DNA of 64,000 bases, taken from an uncultured Oscillospiraceae bacterium (GTDB taxonomy: Bacteria; Bacillota; Clostridia; Oscillospirales; Acutalibacteraceae). The notes under the pieces were generated by a model. It ran no database searches. It was not told the DNA's origin and saw only the letters and a list, made by a program, of their open reading frames with translations. Of this stretch, positions 1 through 7,653 are shown one piece after another; position 1 is the stretch's first letter, and the number at the start of each line of letters is the position of its first letter. A program made the position numbers and the translations under genes. The stretch covers positions 1 through 64,000 of the forward strand of contig URQB01000005.1 in NCBI GenBank assembly GCA_900549825.1. The letters are read 5' to 3'.

Positions 1-105
1 TGCGCTGTTCCATACCGCCCATGCGCTGTTCCATACCGCCCATGCGCTGTTCCATACCGCCCATGCGCTGTTCCATACCGCCCATGCGCTGTTCCATGCC
101 GCCCA
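1..105. repeat. 21-bp in-frame tandem repeat, five copies visible
   Basis: The unit tgcgctgttccataccgccc+a is repeated head to tail from base 1. Copies one to four are identical and the fifth differs by one base. The array touches the window edge and probably continues. On the minus strand it encodes the heptad MGGMEQR, so it is a coding repeat inside the gene at 1-178, not a CRISPR array. Confidence 0.95.
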
Positions 106-178
106 TGCGCTCGTTCAACGGTTCAATTTCTGCCTTGACGATTTCCTGGATCGCCTGTAACAGCATTTTCTCGTCCAT
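1..178 (-). CDS. Heptad-repeat coiled-coil protein, partial at left edge
   Basis: The N-terminal 59 codons are visible; the rest lies beyond base 1. The ATG at 178-176 is preceded by a good ribosome binding site (GAGGTGAGGG). The protein opens with an acidic helix containing LLQAIQEIVKAEIEPLNER, then repeats MGGMEQR with a strict 7-residue period, which predicts a regular coiled coil. Clostridial genomes have families of such MxxMEQR proteins, often short and of unknown role. Nothing visible gives a function. The near-identical DNA repeats suggest that repeat number can change by slippage or recombination. Confidence 0.8.
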   Translation of the reverse strand, partial: MDEKMLLQAIQEIVKAEIEPLNERMGGMEQRMGGMEQRMGGMEQRMGGMEQRMGGMEQR

Positions 179-230
179 GCCCTCACCTCACAGCCATTAT
201 ACCCGTAGCTCTGTACAATTACAAGAGGTT

Positions 231-270
231 TTAAGGGAAAATTTGTAATTAGGATTTTTTATTCCCTTAA
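231..270 (-). terminator. Possible weak terminator or operator between nanA and the coiled-coil gene
   Basis: TTAAGGGAA at 231-239 and TTCCCTTAA at 262-270 form a 9-bp inverted repeat in AT-rich DNA, downstream of nanA and upstream of the partial gene. The stem is AT-rich and lacks a strong T-run, so a regulatory site is equally possible. Confidence 0.3.
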
Positions 271-296
271 ATGTAATTATAAACCTTTTTTTGGAT

Positions 297-1220
297 CTAT
301 GTTGCATGTTTTTCAATCGCCGCGTCAATGAGTGCCATGCTTTTTTCGATAACCGGTAGATCCTCCTCCGAAATCGGCGTCAGCGGCGCGCGTACGCTGC
401 CTACATTCACGCCCTTGCGTTTCAGGATTTCCTTCAAGACAGCATAAAGGTTCGCATGGCAGGCGCACATTGTATAGATGATCTCATTAATTGCATACTG
501 GATCTCCCGTGCTTGTTCCAGCTCTCCTGCGCGTACCAACGCGTCAGCCTTCAAAAACAGCTCCGGCATCACCGCATAGGTTCCGCCGATACCGCCGTCC
601 GCGCCCATGGCACGCCCGCCGACGAACTGCTCGTCCGGACCGTTGAAGACGATAAAGTCCCTGCCGCCCTCGGCCTTGAACATCTGGATATCCTGCACCG
701 GCATGGAGGAATTTTTCACCGCCACGACACGGCTGTTTTTGCGCATTTCGCGAAACAGCGGCATCGTTAATGCCACGCCCGCAAGCTGCGGAATATTATA
801 GATGACAAAATCCGTATGGGGCGCCGCGTTGGAGATCGTATTCCAATATTCCGAAATTGCATATTCCGGAAGATGAAAATAGATCGGCGGAATGCAGGCG
901 ATCGCGTCTACGCCCTGTGCCTCGGCGTGGCGGGCAAGCTCCACGCTGTCGCGCGTATTGTTGCAGGCGACATGCGCGATCACCGTTACCTTGCCCTTGG
1001 CTTCCGCCATCACGTTTTCCAGCGTAATTTTCCGCTCCTGCACGCTCTGATAGATACATTCGCCGGATGAGCCGCAGACATAGAGCCCCTTTACCCTCTT
1101 TTCAATCAGATACCGGGCAAGAGCGCGCGTACGTCCGGGACTGATCTCTCCTGCATCGTCGTAGCAGGCGTAAAACGCGGGGATGACGCCCCTGTATTTG
1201 TCAAGACGATCCATTCTCAT
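297..1220 (-). CDS. nanA: N-acetylneuraminate lyase
   Basis: Class I aldolase of the DapA/NanA family, which splits N-acetylneuraminate into N-acetylmannosamine and pyruvate in the cytoplasm. About 307 residues, normal for the family. GSSGE near residue 50 is the carboxylate-binding motif, YNIP near 143 carries the catalytic Tyr and VKNSS near 170 the Schiff-base Lys. YNIP and the divergent nanEK pair favour NanA over dihydrodipicolinate synthase. Two start codons lie in ATG-AGA-ATG; a GGAAG box sits 4 nt before the first and 10 nt before the second (1214), so the second may be the real start. The promoter is shared and divergent with nanE. Confidence 0.9.
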   Translation of the reverse strand: MRMDRLDKYRGVIPAFYACYDDAGEISPGRTRALARYLIEKRVKGLYVCGSSGECIYQSVQERKITLENVMAEAKGKVTVIAHVACNNTRDSVELARHAEAQGVDAIACIPPIYFHLPEYAISEYWNTISNAAPHTDFVIYNIPQLAGVALTMPLFREMRKNSRVVAVKNSSMPVQDIQMFKAEGGRDFIVFNGPDEQFVGGRAMGADGGIGGTYAVMPELFLKADALVRAGELEQAREIQYAINEIIYTMCACHANLYAVLKEILKRKGVNVGSVRAPLTPISEEDLPVIEKSMALIDAAIEKHAT

Positions 1221-1283
1221 CGTACTTCCTTTCGTTTCCGGCCGAAAGCAAACGCCGGTTGAATCAATTGTTTCCCCAAAGAA

Positions 1284-1336
1284 AGGTCTTCACAGGAGAC
1301 CTGTTCTATTATATAATTGAAGCGTTATAAATACAA
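1284..1336. promoter_or_regulatory. Overlapping divergent promoters and operator of nanA / nanEK
   Basis: Plus strand: TTCACA (1289-1294), 17-bp spacer, TATAAT (1312-1317), reading into nanE. Minus strand: TTGTAT (1336-1331), 17-bp spacer, TATAAT (1313-1308), reading into nanA. The two -10 boxes overlap. The palindrome ACAGG-AGA-CCTGT (1292-1304), nested with AGGTCT/AGACCT (1284-1289/1297-1302), lies in the nanEK spacer and at the predicted nanA start. One repressor could therefore close both promoters. No nan regulator gene is present in the window. Confidence 0.7.
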
Positions 1337-1373
1337 GCCGCAAGCTGTAAGAAATTAGAAAGAAGATGTTTTT

Positions 1374-2057
1374 ATGAAAGATTTATCCGTATTTGACCGT
1401 GTGCGCGGCGGGCTCATCGTCTCCTGCCAGGCGCTGGAAAACGAGCCGCTGCATAGCTCCTTCATCATGTCCCGCATGGCGGTGGCCGCCGAGCTGAGCG
1501 GCGCCGTGGGAATCCGCGCCAATACGGTGTCAGATATTACTGAGATCCGCAAAGCCGTCCATCTCCCCATGATCGGCATCATCAAGCGGGTTTATGACGA
1601 CAGCGACGTTTACATTACGCCTACGATGGCCGAGGTGGATGCGCTCATGGAAACTGGCGTTGAAATCATCGCCATGGACGCGACCGATCGTCTGCACACC
1701 GGCGGGAAAAGCCTCGATGAAATCTTCTCCAGGGTGCGTCGGAAATACCCGGATCAGCTTTTTATGGCGGACTGCTCCTGCTATGAGGAGGCGCTGCACG
1801 CCGCAGAAATCGGCTTCGACTGTGTCGGCACCACGATGGCGGGATATACGCCGTATACGAAGGGAACCCCCCTGCCGGATCTCACTTTCATTGAAAAAAT
1901 CTCCAAAGCGGTCAAGGTACCTGTCATCGCGGAGGGCGGCATCCACTATCCGCAGCAGCTGCGTCAGGCGCTCGACGCGGGGGCATTCTGCGCCGTCGTC
2001 GGCGGGGCGATCACCCGGCCGCAGGAGATCACCAAACGCTTTGTGGAGGTTTTATGA
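1374..2057 (+). CDS. nanE: N-acetylmannosamine-6-phosphate 2-epimerase
   Basis: TIM-barrel enzyme converting ManNAc-6-phosphate to GlcNAc-6-phosphate, the third step of sialic-acid breakdown. 227 residues, the usual length. Seen: an N-terminal GGLIVSCQALENEPLH stretch, the GVGIRAN-like phosphate-side motif (GAVGIRAN), IGIIKR, and AEGGIHYP near the C-terminus. An AGAAAGAAG site precedes the ATG by about 8 nt. The gene overlaps nanK by ATGA, indicating translational coupling. Confidence 0.92.
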   Translation: MKDLSVFDRVRGGLIVSCQALENEPLHSSFIMSRMAVAAELSGAVGIRANTVSDITEIRKAVHLPMIGIIKRVYDDSDVYITPTMAEVDALMETGVEIIAMDATDRLHTGGKSLDEIFSRVRRKYPDQLFMADCSCYEEALHAAEIGFDCVGTTMAGYTPYTKGTPLPDLTFIEKISKAVKVPVIAEGGIHYPQQLRQALDAGAFCAVVGGAITRPQEITKRFVEVL

Positions 2058-2953
2058 GCGGGAATCATACCGCCGTCGTGGACATCGGCGGCACCAATAT
2101 CAAATACGGTTTTCTCCCTGCCGGTTCACAGGCACTGCAATTTGTGAAGGAAGCGCCCACCAACGCGCATCTGGGCGGCGCTGCCCTGATGGAAACGGTT
2201 CAGGCCCTTCTTCACACGCTTCCTGCCTTTGACCGCATCGGCGTGAGCACCTGCGGGCAGGTCGACCGCCAGACGGGAAGCATTCGTTTTGCAACGGATA
2301 ACGTGCCGCATTATACAGGTACCCCGGTGCGGGCGATTCTGGAGGATGCCTTCGGTATGCCTGTGGCAGTAGAGAATGATGTCAACGCCGCAGCCTTGGG
2401 GGAAGCGCACTTTGGTGCGGGACGCGACTGCCAGCACTTTTTGTGCCTGACCTACGGCACCGGGATCGGCGGGGCGGCGATCCTGAACGGCGCACTTTAC
2501 ACGGGATTTCACGGCACCGCGGGGGAATTCGGCCATATTGTTACGCATTCCGGCGGGCATCCATGCACCTGCGGCGGAAGGGGCTGTTATGAAACCTACG
2601 CCTCCACACGCGCGCTCACAAGATCGGCAGAAACACTGCTGGGCCATCCAGTCAATGGGCGGGAGCTCTTTGAACTGCTTGGCCGCGGCAATCGGGATGT
2701 GGCCAAGCTCATCGACTGGTGGATCGACGAAATCGCCATCGGCCTCGCGGGGCTGGTCTACAGCTTCGATCCCGAGCGCATCCTGCTCGGCGGCGGAATC
2801 ATGAAGGAACCGTACCTTCTGCCGCGCCTGAAGGAAGCGCTGGACGTGCGGTTGATGCCGAGCTACCGCGATGTGATTCTCATGCCCGCACAGCTTGGAA
2901 ACACGGCGGGCCTGATGGGCGCCTACTGGGCGGCATGCAGTGTGACCGTTTAA
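2054..2953 (+). CDS. nanK: N-acetylmannosamine kinase (ROK family)
   Basis: ROK-family sugar kinase of 299 residues that phosphorylates ManNAc with ATP. The N-terminal VDIGGTNIKYG is the phosphate-binding loop, VENDVNAAALGE carries the catalytic Asp region, and GHIVTHSGGHPCTCGGRGC followed by Tyr-Glu is the ROK zinc motif. ROK kinases vary in substrate, so the NanK assignment rests on the overlap with nanE and the divergent nanA. Glucokinase activity cannot be excluded from sequence alone. A strong terminator follows within 10 nt of the stop. Confidence 0.87.
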   Translation: MSGNHTAVVDIGGTNIKYGFLPAGSQALQFVKEAPTNAHLGGAALMETVQALLHTLPAFDRIGVSTCGQVDRQTGSIRFATDNVPHYTGTPVRAILEDAFGMPVAVENDVNAAALGEAHFGAGRDCQHFLCLTYGTGIGGAAILNGALYTGFHGTAGEFGHIVTHSGGHPCTCGGRGCYETYASTRALTRSAETLLGHPVNGRELFELLGRGNRDVAKLIDWWIDEIAIGLAGLVYSFDPERILLGGGIMKEPYLLPRLKEALDVRLMPSYRDVILMPAQLGNTAGLMGAYWAACSVTV

Positions 2954-2961
2954 AAATGAAA

Positions 2962-3001
2962 AACCGGAAGCTTTTTTCACCAGAAAGCTTCCGGTTCTTT
3001 C
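2962..3001 (+). terminator. Terminator after nanEK
   Basis: Perfect inverted repeat AACCGGAAGCTTTT / (G)AAAGCTTCCGGTT with a T-rich tail, just after the nanK stop. Confidence 0.85.
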
Positions 3002-3222
3002 TATCCGCTCTTCGGGCACCAGCCAAGCGGTATGTGCCTTCCAGTTGATAGTCAGGGCCGCTATGGCACAAAAGCGAACGTGGTGCGGCCGTTCCCAATC
3101 ACGCTTCCTTGGAAATCTCCGTCATGTTTGAATCCCCTCTTTTTTACTTCTATCCTGGGTTCCGGCCGGACCTGTCAGGAAAATTACCGCCTGCCCTGCA
3201 AGCAGCGCCCCTTATGTGTAAA

Positions 3223-3891
3223 TCAGCGCGTCAGGCAGATCACGGATTCCGGGCTCGCCCTATACGGGATTGCGAAAACAGGCATACCGGATGAATACGG
3301 CGCAATTTCATACAGTCCAAAATAGACCATCACCGCATTCCGCGTCAGATAAAACCGCTTGGGGTCGAAATTCTGCATGACCAATTCTCTGTAATTGTCA
3401 AAATACGAGGACGGGTCCCGTGCGATCTGGGTGATAATCTGCCGGAGGATCATCTGCCTGCAATTCCGCTGCCCGGGGAAGAGATCGCACAGCGCAAAGC
3501 GATTGCCTGTGCGCAGGTTCCAGTTATCCGCGGTGCGCACCGTCATGCCATGCGCGCCGCCCGTGAATTGATATTCATCCGTATATAAGCTGACAATGCA
3601 GGCGCGGTTATAGGTCACGTTGACCGCGGTCTCCAATTCATAGGGCAGCGCAACGCCGCCCGCCTGCAGTTCCCGAACCGCTGCAGGGTAGAGCTGCGAT
3701 ACGGCGTACTGCCTGCGCCGCAGCGCTTCCCTGGAGTAATAGCCGTTGAGCTGACGCGCCTGCTGGGGATACCGCTGGGAAAAAAATTGCGGGAAAACAA
3801 TCTTCCAATTCAGGACAGCTCTTCGCTGCGCGTACATCGTGTTCTCCATCGTAAAATTTCTGATGACCGCTGCGGGTAAAACCTGATTCAT
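3223..3891 (-). CDS. DUF3298 (RsiV-type) domain protein
   Basis: About 222 residues from the ATG at 3891, which has GGAAGGG 9-11 nt upstream; the frame stays open further upstream but without a ribosome site. The C-terminal half holds the DUF3298 signatures: TGGAHGM near residue 115, a T/R-rich strand, and YEIAPYSSGMPVFAIPY near the C-terminus. This domain occurs in RsiV anti-sigma factors and PdaC-like proteins, where it can bind peptidoglycan or lysozyme. Here no signal peptide or membrane segment precedes it, so the protein looks cytoplasmic and the role is unknown. It stands alone, convergent with nanEK. Confidence 0.8.
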   Translation of the reverse strand: MNQVLPAAVIRNFTMENTMYAQRRAVLNWKIVFPQFFSQRYPQQARQLNGYYSREALRRRQYAVSQLYPAAVRELQAGGVALPYELETAVNVTYNRACIVSLYTDEYQFTGGAHGMTVRTADNWNLRTGNRFALCDLFPGQRNCRQMILRQIITQIARDPSSYFDNYRELVMQNFDPKRFYLTRNAVMVYFGLYEIAPYSSGMPVFAIPYRASPESVICLTR

Positions 3892-4033
3892 CGATCTGCA
3901 CACCCTTCCATAAAATACTGTCTCTCTTATCTTATGTGTGCAGGCACCCGGGCGTCCATTGAAAAGCATTTAGATAAAGGTTTGAACGCTTTTTCTTTTC
4001 AAATACGATGGAATCAATTATAATGGAACGCGG

Positions 4034-4222
4034 ATGCAGCCCAATCCGGTTGGTTTGAGGAAAGGAATATGTGCGAGCCGGAGGAGGTTACCGTGGAAGG
4101 CGCGCCTCGAACTTCCCAACGAGGAAATGTGCAACGCTTTCCTGGGGACGTTGGAGGAGCAGGGGTACGTCCTCGATGAAACCTATACGCTGGATGGAAA
4201 TATGGTAAGCTTTGCATATTGA
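4034..4222 (+). CDS. Small hypothetical protein, start uncertain
   Basis: Open frame of up to 62 codons. The protein-like part starts near LPWKARLELP and ends YTLDGNMVSFAY. A strong GGAGGAGG box at about 4080 lies directly before this part but has no ATG/GTG/TTG in frame at the right distance; the upstream ATG at 4034 has no clear ribosome site. A one-base change near 4090 may have separated start and frame. A dedicated terminator 12 nt downstream argues that the locus is, or was, transcribed. Function unknown. Confidence 0.4.
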   Translation: MQPNPVGLRKGICASRRRLPWKARLELPNEEMCNAFLGTLEEQGYVLDETYTLDGNMVSFAY

Positions 4223-4234
4223 TTCCTACAATTC

Positions 4235-4279
4235 AAAAAGGCCGTTAAGGATGGAGAGGCATCTTTAACGGCCTTTTTA
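4235..4279 (+). terminator. Terminator after the small ORF
   Basis: Perfect 14-bp arms AAAAAGGCCGTTAA (4235-4248) and TTAACGGCCTTTTT (4265-4278), with a T-run built into the second arm. Confidence 0.85.
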
Positions 4280-4335
4280 TTGCCCATTTTAATTTACCAT
4301 ATGAATCCACTCAAGCCTGAACCCCCTACCCTCTT

Positions 4336-4464
4336 CTATAAAAAGGAGACCTCCGCATCCGCCCTGAGTCTTTCCAACAGCCTTGCTGGCATCTGCTCCT
4401 GAAATGCCGTGCTTTCCTGACCTGGCTGCCTACGCCTTGTGCGGAGGATTTCATTGTTTTTCAT
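4336..4464 (-). CDS. Possible 42-residue small protein
   Basis: ATG at 4464 with a well-placed AAGGAAG box 7 nt upstream, 42 codons, TAG stop at 4336. The product begins MKNNEILRTRRRQPGQ and ends ARLLERLRADAEVSFL: a basic N-terminus and an amphipathic C-terminal helix. It is not a shadow of another gene, since the region 4280-4640 is otherwise empty. No family recognised. Confidence 0.4.
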   Translation of the reverse strand: MKNNEILRTRRRQPGQESTAFQEQMPARLLERLRADAEVSFL

Positions 4465-4645
4465 GTGCCAACTTCCTTCTTAACCCATCTTGTTTCATAT
4501 AGTAAGCATCGCATCGTACAAGGCACAATGGAGGATCTTTTGCAAAAAGGCCGCAAAGCTTAACCATTGGCCGAAAAAGCGTGTTTCTCTCAGAACCAGA
4601 GGGTTTTGTGGTAAAATCGGTGAAAGTGCCTGAAGGAATTTCTGC

Positions 4646-4695
4646 TTGACAGTTTGTATTGTTTGTATTATAATTTGTAATACAAACAATACAAA
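4646..4695 (+). promoter_or_regulatory. Consensus promoter with long palindromic operator of the ytrA-type operon
   Basis: TTGACA (4646-4651), 17-bp spacer, TATAAT (4669-4674). Over it lies a perfect inverted repeat with 18-bp arms, 4653-4670 and 4678-4695, separated by 7 bp. Each arm is itself a 9-bp near-tandem repeat (TTTGTATTG TTTGTATTA). The operator fills the spacer, covers the -10 and extends to the ribosome site, so the GntR protein encoded directly downstream most likely represses its own operon. Confidence 0.85.
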
Positions 4696-4709
4696 AGAGG
4701 TGAAGCATC

Positions 4710-5108
4710 ATGATCCTGAAGCTCGATATGGCAAGCGAAACCCCCATCTACGTCCAGCTGCGCAACCAGATCGTGCTCGGCATCGGCCGCGGAGAATTGC
4801 AGCTTGGAGAAGGCCTTCCCACCGTCCGCCAGCTCGCACAGGACGTCGGCGTCAATACGATGACGGTCAACAAGGCCTATACCGCACTTAAAAATGAGGG
4901 ATATATCGAAATTGACCGCCGCCATGGCGCGCGGGTCAGCCCTTCCGTCCGGCTTGACGGGGAATTCCGGGAGAAGCTGGAAGGAGAGCTTGCGCTTCTG
5001 ATCGCGGAATCCGGCCTCAAGGGGATGGAGAAGCAGGATTTCCTGACGCTGTGCGGGCAAATTTTTGATCAGATGAGCGGGCTGCACCCCGCCGCTCAGG
5101 GTGTATGA
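4710..5108 (+). CDS. GntR-family transcriptional regulator, YtrA subfamily
   Basis: 132 residues: an N-terminal winged helix-turn-helix (residues 10-78, with the GntR signature containing LPTVRQLAQDVGVNTMTVNK and the wing EGYIEIDRRHGARV) and a short C-terminal helical tail of about 50 residues. That small effector region defines the YtrA type, whose members control ABC transporter operons. The ATG follows AGAGGTGAAG. It is the first gene of a five-gene operon and probably binds the palindrome just upstream. Confidence 0.9.
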   Translation: MILKLDMASETPIYVQLRNQIVLGIGRGELQLGEGLPTVRQLAQDVGVNTMTVNKAYTALKNEGYIEIDRRHGARVSPSVRLDGEFREKLEGELALLIAESGLKGMEKQDFLTLCGQIFDQMSGLHPAAQGV

Positions 5109-5144
5109 TAGAGGTTTCTTCCGTGTAGAAAGGTTGTGAGGTTC

Positions 5145-6536
5145 ATGATCGGTTTTTTGATCTGCCTGATTTTCGCCGGGTTGCTGGCAGTTTCCGCTTT
5201 TTTGGAAGCCAAGCCCAATAAAAACATTCTCATCGGCGTGAAGCTTCCGCTTGCCCACCAAAAGGACGAACCAGTGCTGGCGATCGTAAAAAAATATCAG
5301 AGGCAACTGCTGCTCCTGTGCGGGATCGCCGTGCTGCTGGCCCTGCCGCTGATCTGGCTTCCTGACTATATGTCTCTGCTAGGCTTTTACATCGCGGTGT
5401 GGATGATGGGCTGTATCGCCGCCTACACGAAGCTCTCCGCCGCGCGCATGCAGGAGCTTTATGCGCTCAAGCAGGAGAACGAGTGGTTCGTCGGCGGCGT
5501 GCGCACCGTCAATATCGATACGGAGGTCAGCCGAGAGAAGGATAAAATGCCTGTTTCCGTCCTCTGGTTCCTGCCCGCCTTCCTGCTTGCATCCGCCGCG
5601 CCGCTGTATCTCTGGCTGAGCAAAAACACCGTGGTTCCGCTGTGGTCCTCCCTGCTCGCATTCGTTTTCCCTGCGGTCGGGCTGTTTATGTACTGGCTCT
5701 ATCTGTCGCGGCCCACAGAGGTATTCTGTGAATCCAGCGAGGTGAATCTCGCCTGCAACCGCGTCTGGCGCAGGCGCTGGTCGATCTGCTGCGTGATGAT
5801 CGGCAACATATGCGCGGCACTGAGCCTGCCTGCGATTCTGATCCCCGCGAGGAATCCGGGGGCGTCTCTCGCCTCCTTCCTCTTGATGATCAGCATCCTA
5901 ATCGTCGTGCTCTGCGCCGTCTTTTTCACCTACCAGAGTGTGCGCGACACGCAGAACCGCTATCTCGCCCTTGCCGACCGCCCTATACTTGCGGATGACG
6001 ACGTCTATTGGCTGCACGGCTTTTACAACAACCCAAACGATCCGCGCATCAATGTGGAGAAGCGCTTCGGCATCGGCTTCACCATCAATTTGGGCAACCC
6101 GAAGGCAAAGGTGATCGCTGTGGTCACCGCCGCCTTGGTCGCGGCAATGCTCATCGGCATGTTTGCGATCTTTCTTGCCTTTGACACCGCGGCCTTCCCC
6201 CCTGTAATAGAAAACGGGATTGTCACGATCAACGCCCCACTCTACAGCGACGCCTTGGCGCTCGACGAGATTCAGGAGATTGAGGAAATCCAGAATATTC
6301 CCACAGGCACGCGCACCAATGGTTTGGGGAGCAGCAGCCTGCTCGTCGGCCACTTTTCCCTCAGCGGCTATGGGAACAGCATGCTCTTCGTCTATAACGG
6401 CAAACCACCCTATCTCGCCATTCATTTAAAAGACCGCGTCGTGATTCTCAACGGCAAAACGCCGGAGGAAACGCGCCAATATCAACACCTGCTCACCCAG
6501 GCTGCTACTGAAACCGAGAGGAGTGAAGCGTCGTGA
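5145..6536 (+). CDS. Polytopic membrane protein with DUF1648/DUF5808-like regions
   Basis: About 463 residues. Several hydrophobic segments (N-terminus, two pairs in residues 60-200, pairs near 210-260 and one near 340-365) indicate an integral membrane protein. Near residue 290 DDDVYWLHGFYNNPNDPR and the following GIGFTINLGNPKAK match the DUF5808 motif; the C-terminal 90 residues resemble a small beta-rich domain. Such proteins commonly accompany YtrA-type ABC operons, function unknown. The ATG at 5145 is preferred over the GTG at 5136, which sits too close to the AAAGG box. The stop overlaps the next start. Confidence 0.7.
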   Translation: MIGFLICLIFAGLLAVSAFLEAKPNKNILIGVKLPLAHQKDEPVLAIVKKYQRQLLLLCGIAVLLALPLIWLPDYMSLLGFYIAVWMMGCIAAYTKLSAARMQELYALKQENEWFVGGVRTVNIDTEVSREKDKMPVSVLWFLPAFLLASAAPLYLWLSKNTVVPLWSSLLAFVFPAVGLFMYWLYLSRPTEVFCESSEVNLACNRVWRRRWSICCVMIGNICAALSLPAILIPARNPGASLASFLLMISILIVVLCAVFFTYQSVRDTQNRYLALADRPILADDDVYWLHGFYNNPNDPRINVEKRFGIGFTINLGNPKAKVIAVVTAALVAAMLIGMFAIFLAFDTAAFPPVIENGIVTINAPLYSDALALDEIQEIEEIQNIPTGTRTNGLGSSSLLVGHFSLSGYGNSMLFVYNGKPPYLAIHLKDRVVILNGKTPEETRQYQHLLTQAATETERSEAS

Positions 6537-6736
6537 CGGAGCTTTTACAGTATCTTCCCCTTTTGATCCCCATCCTGCTTATCGAATGGGGCCTTGCCAT
6601 TGCGGCCCTCATCCATATCCTGCGGCATAAAACGTACCGCTGCGGAAACCGGGCACTGTGGATCATTGTTTCCCTCTTCGTGGGAATCATTGGGCCGATT
6701 CTCTATTTTACCATTGGAAGGGAGAGGGAAGCATGA
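6533..6736 (+). CDS. Small membrane protein, PLDc_N-like
   Basis: 67 residues, GTG start overlapping the stop of the previous gene (GTGA) after a GAGAGGAG ribosome site. Two membrane helices flank a short basic loop (HILRHKTYRCGNR); the second helix ends WIIVSLFVGIIGPILYFTIG, the signature of the PLDc_N family. These small proteins often precede ABC ATPases in such operons and may be accessory subunits. Confidence 0.8.
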   Translation: MTELLQYLPLLIPILLIEWGLAIAALIHILRHKTYRCGNRALWIIVSLFVGIIGPILYFTIGREREA

Positions 6737-7653
6737 GCATCCTCACCCTCACGGGTGTTTCCAAAAGCTTTGGGGGCCAAAAAGTGCTCGACGGCCTCAC
6801 CATGGCAGTCTCAGAGCACTCCGTCTACGGCTTTCTCGGCAAAAACGGCGCGGGGAAAACCACGACGATGAAACTGATCGCGGGCTTCCTGCGGCCGGAC
6901 GATGGAACGATCACGGTATGCGGAAAACCTGTCCGATTCGGGTCGAGCCCGAAAAGCCTCTCGGTCGGCTACCTGCCCGATGTGCCGGAATTCTACCCTT
7001 ATATGACGCCAAAGGAATACCTGCGCCTGTGCGGGCAATTAAGCAGCCTGACCCGGCCGGAGATCGAGGCGCAAACCGCCGAGCTGCTCGCACTCGTCGG
7101 CCTCGACGGTGTGAACCGCCGCATTCGTGGGTTTTCCCGCGGGATGAAGCAGCGCCTCGGTATCGCGCAGGCGCTGCTCGGAAAGCCGCGCCTGCTGCTG
7201 TGTGATGAGCCGACCAGCGCGCTCGATCCATCCGGACGGCGTGAGGTGCTGGAAATTTTAAAAAGCATCTCAAAGGATACGACCGTCCTGTTTTCCACCC
7301 ATATTCTCTCCGACGTGGAACGCATCTGCGATCAGATCGGCATCCTGGATGGCGGGCGCCTCGTTTTAGAGGGTGCGTTGGAAGAGGTGCGCGGCTCGTA
7401 TCGGGCGGACCGCCTGCTGGTCGTCCCACAGGAGACCGCCAGCCTTGCCGCACTGGCGCAGGGGCTCGGCGCACTGCCGGAGGTACAGAAGGCGGAGGCG
7501 GCGGATGGCGGCGTGATCCTGACCGTCGGCAATCCGGAAACCGCCGGGCGTGAAATCCTCTGCTATCTTTCGGCCTGCGATATCCCGATTGCAAAATACG
7601 AGCTGCTGGAGCCTGGTCTTGAGCAGGTATTTCTGGAGGTGATTCATCCATGA
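6733..7653 (+). CDS. ABC transporter ATP-binding protein
   Basis: 306 residues from the ATG at 6733, which overlaps the preceding stop (ATGA) and follows GGGAGAGGGAA. The frame stays open further upstream, but without homologous sequence. Walker A is GKNGAGKTT, Q-loop region VGYLPDVPEFYP, signature FSRGMKQR, Walker B LLLCDEPTSALD, H-loop STH. About 80 residues follow the nucleotide-binding domain, as in exporters of the YtrB/NatA/CcmA type. It pairs with the permease at 7650; the substrate is unknown, and efflux of a membrane-active compound is a reasonable guess. Confidence 0.9.
   Translation: MSILTLTGVSKSFGGQKVLDGLTMAVSEHSVYGFLGKNGAGKTTTMKLIAGFLRPDDGTITVCGKPVRFGSSPKSLSVGYLPDVPEFYPYMTPKEYLRLCGQLSSLTRPEIEAQTAELLALVGLDGVNRRIRGFSRGMKQRLGIAQALLGKPRLLLCDEPTSALDPSGRREVLEILKSISKDTTVLFSTHILSDVERICDQIGILDGGRLVLEGALEEVRGSYRADRLLVVPQETASLAALAQGLGALPEVQKAEAADGGVILTVGNPETAGREILCYLSACDIPIAKYELLEPGLEQVFLEVIHP

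Noticed and set aside
1..105. Possible CRISPR array
   Set aside because: Repeats are contiguous without spacers and encode in-frame heptads.
3010..3140. Minus-strand frame starting MTEISKEA with a GAGGGG box, continuing after a frame shift as DWERPHHVRFCAIAAL
   Set aside because: Would need a one-base correction and runs into the nanK terminator. Possibly a remnant, but too weak to list as a gene.
5136..5145. GTG start for the DUF1648/DUF5808-like protein
   Set aside because: Only 2 nt separate it from the AAAGG box; the ATG at 5145 is better placed.
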